40,642 bases of DNA from CAZIOH01 sp964540815 (GTDB taxonomy: Bacteria > Myxococcota_A > Polyangia > Fen-1088), in the NCBI GenBank assembly GCA_964540815.1, contig CAZIOH010000058.1, positions 1-40,642 of the forward strand, in the 5' to 3' direction. Every line of letters begins with the position of its first letter. Position 1 is the stretch's first letter. This document shows, one piece after another, positions 1 through 8,384 of the stretch. The notes beneath the pieces are model-generated. The model had not been told where the DNA came from, searched no databases, and saw nothing but the letters and a program-made list of their open reading frames with translations. The position numbers and the translations under genes were made by a program.

Positions 1-87
1 CGGATGAAGGCCGAACCCCGCCCTCCATACGATCCCCTCGCCCCGCGGAGCTCCGTAAGAGTGGGGCCCCTCTCCCTAGCCCTTGTA

Positions 88-180
88 TGTATCGGGGACG
101 TGGCTCGCTGCCGCTCGCACGTCCCCGCGCCCCTCTCGCTCCGCGCGGCAAAGCCGCGCTACGCTCGCCTGATCAGCGGG
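88..180 (+). repeat. Two-hairpin dispersed repeat, copy A
   Basis: This 93-bp segment recurs in inverted orientation at 33429-33521 with 90 of 93 positions identical by eye. It folds into two perfect hairpins: arms 94-102 and 118-126 (9 bp, GGGGACGTG with CACGTCCCC, 15-nt loop) and arms 143-149 and 153-159 (GCGCGGC with GCCGCGC, AAA loop). A pyrimidine-rich stretch at 56-80 (gagtggggcccctctccct) also has a relative beside the second copy, at 33338-33357, but in direct orientation. That suggests a REP-like structured repeat family. It can be read as coding by chance; I do not consider it a gene. Confidence 0.8.
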
Positions 181-189
181 AGGTGACCA

Positions 190-368
190 AAGGTTCCAGG
201 CACGACAGACCGTTTGCCCTCGGGTCCTCGAGATCGCGGGAGAGCGTGGGTCGTCGTGCCATTTTTGGCAATGAGCTCGAACAGATGCGTGGGCCTCGAG
301 CCCGGATTCGCAAGGATGAGCCATGCCCGTCTCGTCCACCCCTAGCTGCAAAGGAGGCATTACCACCC
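190..368 (+). other. Possible IS110 left-end noncoding region
   Basis: This 180-bp stretch lies between the dispersed repeat and the start of the IS110-type transposase remnant. In the IS110 group, the left end upstream of the transposase is known to carry the noncoding bridge RNA, so this is where such an RNA would have been. I see no clear element boundary and have not folded it; the assignment rests only on position. Confidence 0.25.
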
Positions 369-1007
369 GTGGACAAATTCGTAGAAATCTATGTTTCCAA
401 AGCAGTCCTCGATATCGCAGTCTCCCCAACCGCGGAGTCCTGGAGGGTGTCGAATTCAGAGGCAGGCACGCGGGACCTGGTCGAGCGTCTCCGGCTTCTT
501 GCCCCGACCCGTATCGTGCTGGAAGCGACCGGCGGTCTCGAACGGCGCGCGGTCGCAGCGCTGGCTGGGGCTGGGCTTCCGGTGGTGGCTATCAACCCCG
601 GGCAGGTCAGGGACTTTGCCAGGGCCACCGGCCGGCTGGCGAAATCCGACGCTATCGACGCGGCTGAACTGGCCCGCTTCGGGGATCGGATTCGGCCAGA
701 GGTGCGACCGCATCGAGACGCTGATGCACAGGAGCTCGAGGCCCTCGTGGTCCGGCGCCGCCAGGTGGTCGACATGATCACTGCTGAAAAGAACCGACTG
801 AGCGCTGCACCGCCATCAAAGCGGGTCAGGACCGCGATCGGCAAGACCATCAAGTGGCTCGAAAAGCAGCTCGAGGAGGTTGATTCAGACCTCGACCAGG
901 CGGTCCGAAATTCCCCGGCCCTCGTCGCCTGCATTCGCAAGCTCCTCACTATGCTCAACGCCATGGCCCGGTCAAAATCCCCCTGGTCACAGGAGTTATC
1001 CGCTTGA
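369..1007 (+). pseudogene. IS110-family transposase, internally deleted remnant
   Basis: The 212-residue frame starts at a GTG with an AAAGGAGG site 11 nt upstream. Residues 1-175 match the N-terminal RuvC-like DEDD domain of IS110/IS1111 transposases: the start of the domain, VLEATGG with the catalytic Glu, and KSDAIDAAELA. The last ~26 residues (LVACIRKLLTMLNAM) match the extreme C-terminus of the family. The roughly 110 residues normally between them, the Transposase_20 domain with its catalytic Ser, are absent, and the join is in frame. The first catalytic Asp, normally in GIDVSK, is Tyr here (EIYVSK). Both defects imply an inactive element. The bases after the stop resemble the right end of such elements, but I could not define the termini. 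Confidence 0.85.
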
Positions 1008-1185
1008 CAAGAAACACAGATGCTCCCCCCGCGATGCGGAGGTTGGGGATAGGAGGGGATGAGAAGGGGGGGGAAAGGTCGCTTCCTCATCGAGCTTGGC
1101 GCTCAGAGCCAACTTGCGACGGAGGGGCTGCGACGCGACGCGACCGTGATCGGCGTGTCGCGAGGGAGCGTGCCCGAGGCCGGGT

Positions 1186-1205
1186 GGGTCCGCGATCGCG
1201 GACCC
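1186..1205. repeat. Perfect 20-bp palindrome
   Basis: GGGTCCGCGATCGCGGACCC is exactly self-complementary with no spacer. It sits 33 bp upstream of the ATG of the frameshifted lipoprotein gene, in the promoter-proximal region, so it could be an operator for a dimeric regulator or a short cruciform. Function is unknown. Confidence 0.6.
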
Positions 1206-1238
1206 AGAGGCTGGCGCGCCACATGCTAGACGCAACGT

Positions 1239-1735
1239 ATGACCCTCCATTCCTCGCGCATTCTCCTCGCCGGCATCTGTGCCCTTGGCGCTGCGCTCCT
1301 GGTCACCGGCTGCGGCGGCCAATGCGCCCCGTCGGCATCTTGTCGGAGGTCAAGCTGACGCTCCACCTGCCGCCCGAGAAGGATGTCGCGATGCCCGAGT
1401 CCGTCGAGGTCTGTCAGCAGCCCGCCTGCCGCACGGGCGTCGTGCCGCCGCTCGCAGCGCCGGGACTCCTCGCCCCTTTTTCCTTCGTGGCGTCGACGGC
1501 GACCGCGACCGTGCAGCCCGCACCGGGCGGCGTGCGTCTGCTCGAGATCGACTGGCCGATCATCATGGAAGCCGACGCCTTCACCCCCAAGGACCCGCGC
1601 AACCAGTACGACGTCACCGTTGTCGACGCGAACGGCGTGATGACGGGCGCACTCTCCATGCAGATCGTGTACATGCACATCGTCCGCGAGGGGGCGTGCG
1701 GCCTGAATGCGTGGACGGGCGCCGCGAGCGACTGA
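1239..1735 (+). pseudogene. Putative lipoprotein, frameshifted
   Basis: An ATG at 1239 opens a classic lipoprotein signal peptide: short n-region, hydrophobic core, and lipobox VTGC with the acylated Cys at residue 25. This frame stops at 1356-1358. The adjacent frame, open from upstream of 1322 to the stop at 1733-1735, continues with a plausible folded domain that keeps protein-like composition (VKLTLHLPPEKD ... DVTVVDANGVMTG). Losing one base, or gaining two, at about 1315-1355 would explain the split. The product would be about 165 residues, anchored in a membrane facing the periplasm. No family recognised. It may be a genuine pseudogene or a sequencing or assembly error. A TAGACG hexamer lies 6 bp before the ATG and no Shine-Dalgarno is visible. 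Confidence 0.65.
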
Positions 1736-1787
1736 GGCCCTGGCGGGCCCGGCCCTTCCTCCTATTCCCTCGCCCCGCGACTGGACC

Positions 1788-3749
1788 TCAGATGCCGAGC
1801 CAGCCCCGGGTGATGGCTGCGGCGGCGGGGCTGGGCGACCTGGCGGGGCGGAGCTCGAGCGTGCGCTCGGGGGAGGTGCCGATCACGACCCGGGCGGTGC
1901 GCAGGCGATCGCGGCGAAAGTAGGCGATCTCCACCCGCTCTCCGGGCGGATGGTCGCCGAGCCGCCGCGAGAACGACGCCGCGTTCACGCGGTCGCCGTC
2001 GATGGCCACGATCTCGTCGCCGAAGGTGAGGCCGGCCCGCTCCGCCGGCGAGTCGGGGAGCACGTTCTTCACGATCACCCGGTCGCTGCCCGGAGCGCCG
2101 GGGCTGGCGGGTGGGTTCAGCGCAAGGCCGATCCAGCTGCGTCCCCGGGCGCGCAAGATCGGATCGGCTTCGGGGGGCTCCTTGTCCCAGGGACGGCGGA
2201 GCCGCACCTCGAGCCCGGCCCGCTTCCACAGGCGCGGCAGGGGGATCTCCACGCGGCCGTGCACGTAGAGCTCGAAGAAGGCGTCGAAGGACCGCCCCCC
2301 GACCGCGCGGGCCGCTGCCCGCACGTCCGCCTCGGTGACGGGCGCCGTCTGGTGTCCGGCTCGGTTCCACAGGTGCCCGAAGAGCTCGGGCAGCCCGTGG
2401 CGCCCGCGCGTGGCGATCCGGAGCTCGAGGTCGAGCGCCATCCCCACCCACAGCCCCTTCTCGTAGTAGCTGACCGCCCGGTTGACGTGGTTCTCGGCCG
2501 GCTTGTACTGCTTGATCCAGGCCTCGAACGAGAGCTCGGTGAGCGGGGCCTCGAGCCGGCCCGGACGGTTCGCGTACCTGGGCCAGTCGGTGCAGATCCA
2601 GCGCCAGAAGGCCTGGTCGTCGATGATCCCGGCGCGCAGGATGATGACGTTGGCCAGGTAGTCGGTGAAGCCCTCGTGGAACCACAGGAGCCGGGTGTAG
2701 CTCTCGCGCCCGTAGTCGAAGGCCGGGCCGAGCACCGGATCGTGCAGCCGCTTGACGTTCCAGGCGTGAAAGAACTCGTGGGCGGCCAGATCGGCAAAGC
2801 GCACGTAGCCCTGCTCCTCGTCGAAGGAGAGGCCGGCGATGTCCATGGTGACCGACGCCCGGTGCTCGAGCCCGCCCGAGGCGACGGGCAGGGCGTGCAC
2901 GATGAACACGTAGCGATCGAAGGGAAAGCCGCCACCGAAGATGGCGCTCGTCGCTCGAACCACCTGCCGCAGGATACGCAGCAGGCGCTCCGCGCTGGCG
3001 TTGGTGCGACCGTAGAGGGCGAGCTCGAAGCGGCAGCCGTCCACCCGGAAGGTGTGCACGACGTGGGTTCCGATCTCGACGGGGGCGTCCACCAGATCGT
3101 CGAAGTCCGAGGCGGCGAAGGCCACCGGGGCCGACGAGCGCGGCCCGCGCCGTCGTGCCGCGCGCGAGAACGTCCCCGCCGCGCGCGGCGCGGGCGCTGG
3201 CGGGAGGGCGGTGGACACGTGCCAGCCCGCGGGTGGCAGGATCTCCAGCCGACAGGGCCGCTCGGGCTCACCCAGCACCTGGAAGAACAGGCTGGTCCCG
3301 TTGAAGTAGGCGTGGCTGTCGTCGAGGAACGAGGTGCGCACGGTGCTCTCGAAGGCAAACACCCGGTAGCGGACGATGACGGCGCCACCGTCCGCCTCCA
3401 CGCTCCAGCGTTGCTTGTCGAGGCGCACGTGGGGCAGGGGCTTGCCGGCGCCGTCGGTGATGGTCAGGCGGTACACGTGCCGGACGAAGTCGCGGATCAT
3501 GTAGCTGCCCGGGGCCCAGGCCGGAAAACCGATCTCGATGGCGGGGTGATCCGGAAGGGCGGGGATCTGCAGCTCGACCTCGTACTCGTGCGACATGGGC
3601 TGCGGCATCCGCACCTGGTAGACCAGCGGCTCCTGCGGCAGCTCCCGGGCTCGCGGGGCGGCCGCCCGCCCTCGCGCGGGCCGTCCTCGCACGGGGGCCC
3701 TGCGGGAGTGGACTCGACTCTTTCGCGCGGTGGACCTGCCGGTGAGCAT
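1788..3749 (-). CDS. M61 glycyl-aminopeptidase-like protease with PDZ domain
   Basis: The product is a zinc metallopeptidase of family M61 of about 653 residues. The N-terminal beta domain begins near LVYQVRMPQP. The catalytic domain has HEFFHAWNVKRL (zinc ligands H324 and H328, catalytic E325) and WFHEGFTDY with the third ligand E359. A PDZ domain covers roughly residues 550-640 (SPAERAGLTFGDEIVAIDGD). This order is standard for the family, known from a glycyl aminopeptidase of Sphingomonas. No signal peptide is evident. In-frame ATGs also lie at 3773 and 3761. I chose 3749 because a TATGGT hexamer sits 7 bp upstream, consistent with a leaderless start, but the choice is weak. An Arg/Pro-rich stretch near residues 187-207 is unusual. 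The gene is convergent with the lipoprotein and divergent from the deacetylase. Confidence 0.9.
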   Translation of the reverse strand: MLTGRSTARKSRVHSRRAPVRGRPARGRAAAPRARELPQEPLVYQVRMPQPMSHEYEVELQIPALPDHPAIEIGFPAWAPGSYMIRDFVRHVYRLTITDGAGKPLPHVRLDKQRWSVEADGGAVIVRYRVFAFESTVRTSFLDDSHAYFNGTSLFFQVLGEPERPCRLEILPPAGWHVSTALPPAPAPRAAGTFSRAARRRGPRSSAPVAFAASDFDDLVDAPVEIGTHVVHTFRVDGCRFELALYGRTNASAERLLRILRQVVRATSAIFGGGFPFDRYVFIVHALPVASGGLEHRASVTMDIAGLSFDEEQGYVRFADLAAHEFFHAWNVKRLHDPVLGPAFDYGRESYTRLLWFHEGFTDYLANVIILRAGIIDDQAFWRWICTDWPRYANRPGRLEAPLTELSFEAWIKQYKPAENHVNRAVSYYEKGLWVGMALDLELRIATRGRHGLPELFGHLWNRAGHQTAPVTEADVRAAARAVGGRSFDAFFELYVHGRVEIPLPRLWKRAGLEVRLRRPWDKEPPEADPILRARGRSWIGLALNPPASPGAPGSDRVIVKNVLPDSPAERAGLTFGDEIVAIDGDRVNAASFSRRLGDHPPGERVEIAYFRRDRLRTARVVIGTSPERTLELRPARSPSPAAAAITRGWLGI

Positions 3750-3869
3750 GGACTTCACCATAACATCGGCCAACCCGCGGCCAACCCGGTGCCGGCCAGG
3801 GCGGTGGTGGGGGTCTGGTAGACTGCTTCACGCGAGGGCGCGCGCTTTCGCCGCCCTGGTCCGAACCCC

Positions 3870-4907
3870 ATGCTCATGTCCCCTCGTCGAGACTTCGCCT
3901 CGTTTCCGGCCTCGTTCCCGCGCGTCGCCAGCGTCTCCGTCGACCTCGACAGCGTCGATTGCTACTGGCGGATCCATGCCCTCCCTGGACAGCCTCCCGA
4001 GTCGCTCCGGGCGACCATCCTGCGGCGATGTCTGCCTCGGTTCGCCGAGCTCTTCGCCGGGCTCGGCATCCGGTCCACCTTGTTCGTCGTCGGGCGCGAT
4101 GTGCTGGAGGACGCCGAGGGTCGGGGCCTGCTCGCGAGCCTGGCGGGCGCGGGGCATGAGCTCGCGAACCACAGCCATTCGCACCACTACGACTTCGTTC
4201 GGCGGCCAGCAGGGACCATCGTCAGCGAGATCGAGCACGCGCACGCCGCGATCGGCGACTGCGCGGGGCGGGCGCCGGTGGGCTTTCGCGCTCCCGGCTA
4301 CGAGACCACCGCCGCGGTCATGGCCCGGCTGTGCGAGCGCGGCTACCGCTACGACTCGTCGGCGTTCCCTTCCGTCCCATACTACGCGGCGAAGGCGGTG
4401 GCGATGGCGGCGATGCGGCTGCGCGGGCGGACCTCGGGCAGCATCCTCGGCAGTCCCCGGGCGCTGGCCGCGCCGTCCATGCCCTATCGTCCCGCCTCGG
4501 ACGACCCCTACGCGCGGGGGGATCTGCCGATCTGGGAGCTGCCCATGGCGGTCACCCCGGTCCTCCGCCTGCCGGTGATTGGCACGAGCGTCGTCATGGC
4601 CCCGGCGTGGGCGCGGCGGCGGCTGGTGGCGGCGGTGCTCGACGCGCCCTTCGTCAACCTCGAGCTGCACGGCATCGATCTGGCCGACGCGGCCGGCGAC
4701 GGGTTTCCGGGCGAGCTCGTGGCCCGCCAGCCCGACCTGCGCCACGGCCTCGCGGCGAAGCGGGCCGCCCTCGAGGCGACGCTCCTGCAGATCCGCGCGG
4801 CGGGCTTCGCGTTTCAGCCCCTCGGCGAGGTGGCCACGGAGCTCGAGCGGCTGGCCCGCGCGCCGGTCGGGCTGACGGACGCGCCTGCGCCGGGCGGGAC
4901 CGGGTGA
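3870..4907 (+). CDS. NodB-type polysaccharide deacetylase
   Basis: The 345-residue protein carries the NodB homology motifs of carbohydrate esterase family 4: SVDLDSVD (D25 and D27, where the catalytic Asp pair lies), GHELANHSHSH with zinc ligands H101 and H105, GFRAPGY, and a late FVNLELHG. The family removes N- or O-acyl groups from polysaccharides such as peptidoglycan, chitin-like polymers or exopolysaccharide, using a divalent metal. The ELPMAVTP segment is typical of the DUF3473-like or exopolysaccharide-associated branch. No signal peptide or membrane segment is seen, so a cytoplasmic substrate is possible. A TAGACT hexamer at about 3820 could be the -10. The COG0523 GTPase begins 6 bp after the stop, so the two are very likely co-transcribed. 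Confidence 0.9.
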   Translation: MLMSPRRDFASFPASFPRVASVSVDLDSVDCYWRIHALPGQPPESLRATILRRCLPRFAELFAGLGIRSTLFVVGRDVLEDAEGRGLLASLAGAGHELANHSHSHHYDFVRRPAGTIVSEIEHAHAAIGDCAGRAPVGFRAPGYETTAAVMARLCERGYRYDSSAFPSVPYYAAKAVAMAAMRLRGRTSGSILGSPRALAAPSMPYRPASDDPYARGDLPIWELPMAVTPVLRLPVIGTSVVMAPAWARRRLVAAVLDAPFVNLELHGIDLADAAGDGFPGELVARQPDLRHGLAAKRAALEATLLQIRAAGFAFQPLGEVATELERLARAPVGLTDAPAPGGTG

Positions 4908-4913
4908 CCTGAC

Positions 4914-6050
4914 GTGAGCCGGCAAGACGGGCAAGACGAGGAAAAGGCGAAGGGCTCGGTTGGGCGGCCGGCGGACGCGGTGTCCAGGACCGGCCTTGGT
5001 CCGAGGCCGAGCCTGCCGCTCGTGATCCTCGCGGGCTTCCTCGGAGCGGGAAAGACCCACTTCCTGCGGGCCCTGGTTCCGGCCCTGCGGGCGCGCGGCG
5101 TGCGGGCGCGGGTGATCCTCAACGATCTCGAGCGCGCCGCCGTGGACGCGGCGGCCCTGCGCGATCTGCAGGTCGAGCTCGCACCGATCACGGGCGGTTG
5201 CCTGTGCTGCGAGACCCAGGAGGACCTGGTGGCGGCGCTGGCCGCGACCGGCGGGGAGCCGCACGACGCGATCGTACTCGAAGCCAACGGCACGACCGAC
5301 ACGGCGCTGCTGCTCGAGACGCTGGCGGTGGCTCCCGGGCTCGAGCACCTCGCGTCCCCCATCCAGGTCACCACCCTGGACGCCACCAGGTTCGGGCGCC
5401 GCGGGTGGATGAATGCGATCGAGCGCGAGCAGGCCATGACCAGCAGTCACCTGCGCATCAGCAAGGGCGATCTGGTCGACGCCGCCCGCACGCGTGCGGT
5501 GCGCACGGAGCTGACGGAGCTGGTGCCAGCGGCGATCTGGACGGCGGTCGGGGCCCTGGCCGACGACGTGGCCGCGGCGGTCGAGCGCGCGGCGGCGGGG
5601 CAACGACAGCCCGGCACCACGATCGCCCCACCTCCGCGCAGCGGCCCCGCACCCGTCGAAGAGCCGGGTTCGGCGGGTGCTCGGGTTCACCCGCGCGCCA
5701 CCGCGCAGACGCACGCCCACGCACAGACGCACGCGCATGACCACCGGCATCCGTTCCTGTCCTGCCAGTTCCCGCTTCCGGACGCGGTGGACGGCGCAGC
5801 CTTCGAGGCCTTCTTGCGCGCCCTGCCCGAGAGCGTCGTTCGCGCCAAGGGCATCGTCCGGCTGCGCGAGCCGGCTGGGGCCAAGCGCAGCTTTCAGCTG
5901 GCGGCGGGCGAGGCCGAGATCTCGCCGTGCGATCTCCTCGAGCCCGACACCCTCGAGCCGGTGGCGGTGTTCGTCGGCAGCGGGATCGATCCGTCCGCCC
6001 TGCGCGCCGCGCTCGCCCGGCTCATGGCGACCGACGCGACGGCTGGGTGA
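4914..6050 (+). CDS. CobW/COG0523-family G3E GTPase
   Basis: The 378-residue protein, with a GTG start 6 bp after the deacetylase stop, is a G3E GTPase of the type that delivers metals to proteins. Visible motifs are the P-loop GFLGAGKT (residues 41-48), the metal-binding GGCLCC (C96, C98, C99), LEANGTTD in the position of the family E-x-S-G switch, and SKGD (183-186) replacing the usual NKxD guanine-specificity motif. A His-rich linker at 259-279 (HAHAQTHAHDHRH) joins the GTPase domain to the CobW C-terminal domain. The P-loop reads GKTHF where GKTTLL is usual. Zinc is the likely metal by family precedent, but this is inference. A plausible client is the metal-dependent deacetylase encoded just upstream. 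Confidence 0.88.
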   Translation: MSRQDGQDEEKAKGSVGRPADAVSRTGLGPRPSLPLVILAGFLGAGKTHFLRALVPALRARGVRARVILNDLERAAVDAAALRDLQVELAPITGGCLCCETQEDLVAALAATGGEPHDAIVLEANGTTDTALLLETLAVAPGLEHLASPIQVTTLDATRFGRRGWMNAIEREQAMTSSHLRISKGDLVDAARTRAVRTELTELVPAAIWTAVGALADDVAAAVERAAAGQRQPGTTIAPPPRSGPAPVEEPGSAGARVHPRATAQTHAHAQTHAHDHRHPFLSCQFPLPDAVDGAAFEAFLRALPESVVRAKGIVRLREPAGAKRSFQLAAGEAEISPCDLLEPDTLEPVAVFVGSGIDPSALRAALARLMATDATAG

Positions 6051-6055
6051 CCGGG

Positions 6056-7435
6056 TCAGACCCGCCGCAGGTGCCAGGCCTTCGGTTGCAGGAAGGCCGT
6101 GATGCCGGCGGTCGACAGGGTCGAGCCCATTCCCGAGTGCTTGCGCCCCGTCCAGGGCAGGCGCGGGCTCACGCGGTCGCAGCAGTTCCAATACACGCTC
6201 CCCGCGTCCACCCGCGACAGGATCCGGCGGGCCCGCTCCCGGTCCGACGAATACACCCCGGCGGTGAGCCCATATTCGGTGTCGTTCATGCGCGCGATGG
6301 CCGCCTCGTCGTCCGGCACCACCTCGATGCCGATGATGGGTCCGAAGCTCTCCTCGCGCATCACCGCCATGTCGGTGGTGACCTCCGTCAGCACGGTCGG
6401 CTCGAAGTAGTTGCCCGGGCGCGCGCTGCGCTGGCCGCCGCACAGTAGCCGGGCCCCGCGCGCCACCGCGTCCCGGACCTGGGCCTCGAGCACCCCGAGC
6501 TGCGGCGCCCGCGCCAGCGGCCCGATGTAGGTCGCCGGATCCTCGGGATCCCCGAGGCGGAACCCGCGGACGTTCTCCAGAAAAGCCTCGATGAAGGCCC
6601 GCGCCACCTTCTGGTGGACGTAGATGCGCTCGACCGAGCAGCAGCTCTGTCCGGTGTTGTAAAAGGCACCGTCGGCCAGCCCCTCGGCCGCCGCGCTCAC
6701 CGAGGCCACGTCGTCGCACACGTAGGTGGGGTCCTTGCCGCCGAGCTCGAACTGCGTGCGGATGAAGCGCCCGGCCAGCGCCTCGGCGATCTTCTTGCCG
6801 GTGGGGTGGCTGCCGGTGAAGAACACCCCGTCGACGTCCAGCCGGACGAGGGCATCGCCCACCGCGCCGGTGCCGATCACCGGCGCGAAGATCTCGCTCG
6901 GCACGCCCGCCCCATGCAGGAGCTCGGCGATGGCGAGGCCGGTCATCGAGGTCAGCTCGGACGGCTTGTAGAGGACCGCGTTGCCGGTCAAGAGCGCCGG
7001 GATGAACACGTTCGAGCCCACGAAGTAGGGGTAGTTCCAGGCCGAGACGTTGGCCACCACCCCGAGCGGCTCGTGGGTGATGGTCTCCTCCATCCCGGCG
7101 TCGTCGAGGACCGTGGTCGGCTTGAGGGCCTCGGCGGTGGCCCCCAGGAAGAAGTCGATCCGTCCGGTCATCGACTGGGTCATGGCCCCGATCTCGTTCT
7201 CGGCCTGCCGGATCGGCTTTCCCATCTCCCGGGTCAGGATCCGGGCCAGCTCGGGCTTGCGCGCGGCGAGGGCATCCCGGAAGCGGGCGACGATGGCCAG
7301 CCGATCGCCGAGCGAGGTCGCCGCCCAGCCGGGCTGCGCCGCGCGCGCCAGCGCCAGCTTGCGGGCCAGGTCGGGCCCGGAGTCGGAGGCGAGCTCCGCC
7401 AGCGTCTCGTGGGTCGCGGGGTTTTGAACCTTCAT
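6056..7435 (-). CDS. NAD(P)-dependent aldehyde dehydrogenase
   Basis: The 459-residue product spans the complete aldehyde dehydrogenase fold. The general base is E230 in FELGGKDP and the nucleophile C265 in NTGQSCC; WNYPYF, KPSE and EESFGPI are also standard. It oxidises an aldehyde to the acid with NAD(P)+. It is the last gene of the ligase - alcohol dehydrogenase - hydrolase operon, 34 bp after the hydrolase, with AGGTGA 7 nt before the ATG. By analogy with PuuC of putrescine breakdown, and from the context, the substrate is probably a gamma-glutamylated amino aldehyde. Succinic semialdehyde or another aldehyde cannot be excluded from the sequence. Confidence 0.93.
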   Translation of the reverse strand: MKVQNPATHETLAELASDSGPDLARKLALARAAQPGWAATSLGDRLAIVARFRDALAARKPELARILTREMGKPIRQAENEIGAMTQSMTGRIDFFLGATAEALKPTTVLDDAGMEETITHEPLGVVANVSAWNYPYFVGSNVFIPALLTGNAVLYKPSELTSMTGLAIAELLHGAGVPSEIFAPVIGTGAVGDALVRLDVDGVFFTGSHPTGKKIAEALAGRFIRTQFELGGKDPTYVCDDVASVSAAAEGLADGAFYNTGQSCCSVERIYVHQKVARAFIEAFLENVRGFRLGDPEDPATYIGPLARAPQLGVLEAQVRDAVARGARLLCGGQRSARPGNYFEPTVLTEVTTDMAVMREESFGPIIGIEVVPDDEAAIARMNDTEYGLTAGVYSSDRERARRILSRVDAGSVYWNCCDRVSPRLPWTGRKHSGMGSTLSTAGITAFLQPKAWHLRRV

Positions 7436-7469
7436 CTTGCGGTCACCTGAATGGACAGTCTTTGAATGG

Positions 7470-8384
7470 TCATGGGGGGGCGCATCCTTCCGGTCGGGTG
7501 TGCTGACGCGCGCCGATCTCGGCCAGGAATCCGCGCAGCAGCGTCTCGGGCGCGAGCTGTCCCTCGATGGGGGTGGTGGTCAGGAACTCGGGGTGCCATT
7601 GCACCCCGTAGGCGAACGGCCGGTGGCCTTGCACGCGCCCCTCGTAGCGGATCGCCTCCACCACGCCGTCGGGGTCGGAGCGCGCCTCGACCACCACGTC
7701 GCGGCCGAGGGTCTTCAGCCCCTGATGGTGCACGCTGTTGATGCGGGCCTTCATGATTGCGCTGCTTGCGCTGGCTGCGTCGCTTGCTCCGCCTGCGGCG
7801 CCGGCGCCGCCGTACCAGCGCTCCAGCCACGAGCCGGGCTCGATGACCACGTCGTGCCCGTGGCGATCGTAGATGTCCCAGTTGCGGTGCACGCGGCGCC
7901 CGTCGTGCATGGTCTCGATGTCCTGATACAGCGATCCTCCGAGCGCCACGTTCAGGACCTGGGCCCCGCGGCACACCCCCAGCACGGGAAGGTCGAGCTC
8001 GAGGCAGGTCCGCACCAGCTCCATCTCGTAGACGTCGCGCGCCGGATCCCCCGACCACTCCTGCCGCACCGGCTCCTCACCGTAGTGGCGCGGGGACATG
8101 TCGACCCCACCCTGCAAGATCACCCCGTCCACCTGGCCGAGGAGCTCGCGAACGCCGATCGGCCCGCTGGCCCTCGGCAACAAGAACGGCAGGGCCCCAC
8201 CCGCCATGATCCAGCCCAGCATCGACTCCTCCGCATAGAGCAGGGTCTTGCCCTTGAAGAGCGGGCGCTGGGGATCGGCGTGCATGATGCAAGCCGACAC
8301 CCCGATGCGCGCGGTTCGCACCGCGCCCGGCGTTTCGGGCGCTGGCGCTGCCGATGCCGATGCCCGGACAGGACCACCGGTCAT
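7470..8384 (-). CDS. Gamma-glutamyl amide hydrolase, class I GATase (PuuD-like)
   Basis: The 304-residue protein is a class I glutamine-amidotransferase-fold hydrolase of the peptidase C26 / PuuD group. The nucleophile is C138 in GVCRGAQ, and H264 and E266 lie in QWHPE. In putrescine catabolism PuuD cleaves gamma-glutamyl-GABA to glutamate and GABA; here it would release the amino acid made from the glutamylated intermediate. Its ATG overlaps the stop of the alcohol dehydrogenase gene (ATGA), which implies translational coupling. An Ala/Gly/Ser-rich insert at about residues 192-210 interrupts the domain and looks like a loop. The first ~25 residues are low complexity, so a slightly later start is possible. 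Confidence 0.9.
   Translation of the reverse strand: MTGGPVRASASAAPAPETPGAVRTARIGVSACIMHADPQRPLFKGKTLLYAEESMLGWIMAGGALPFLLPRASGPIGVRELLGQVDGVILQGGVDMSPRHYGEEPVRQEWSGDPARDVYEMELVRTCLELDLPVLGVCRGAQVLNVALGGSLYQDIETMHDGRRVHRNWDIYDRHGHDVVIEPGSWLERWYGGAGAAGGASDAASASSAIMKARINSVHHQGLKTLGRDVVVEARSDPDGVVEAIRYEGRVQGHRPFAYGVQWHPEFLTTTPIEGQLAPETLLRGFLAEIGARQHTRPEGCAPP

Noticed and set aside
1239..1735. Programmed ribosomal frameshifting as a functional feature
   Set aside because: No slippery heptamer or downstream pseudoknot is evident; a sequencing error or pseudogene is simpler.
3828..6719. Very long minus-strand reading frame opposite the deacetylase and GTPase genes
   Set aside because: It is Arg/Gly/Ala-rich and low-complexity, lies opposite two genes with clear family motifs, and is typical of GC-rich shadow frames.
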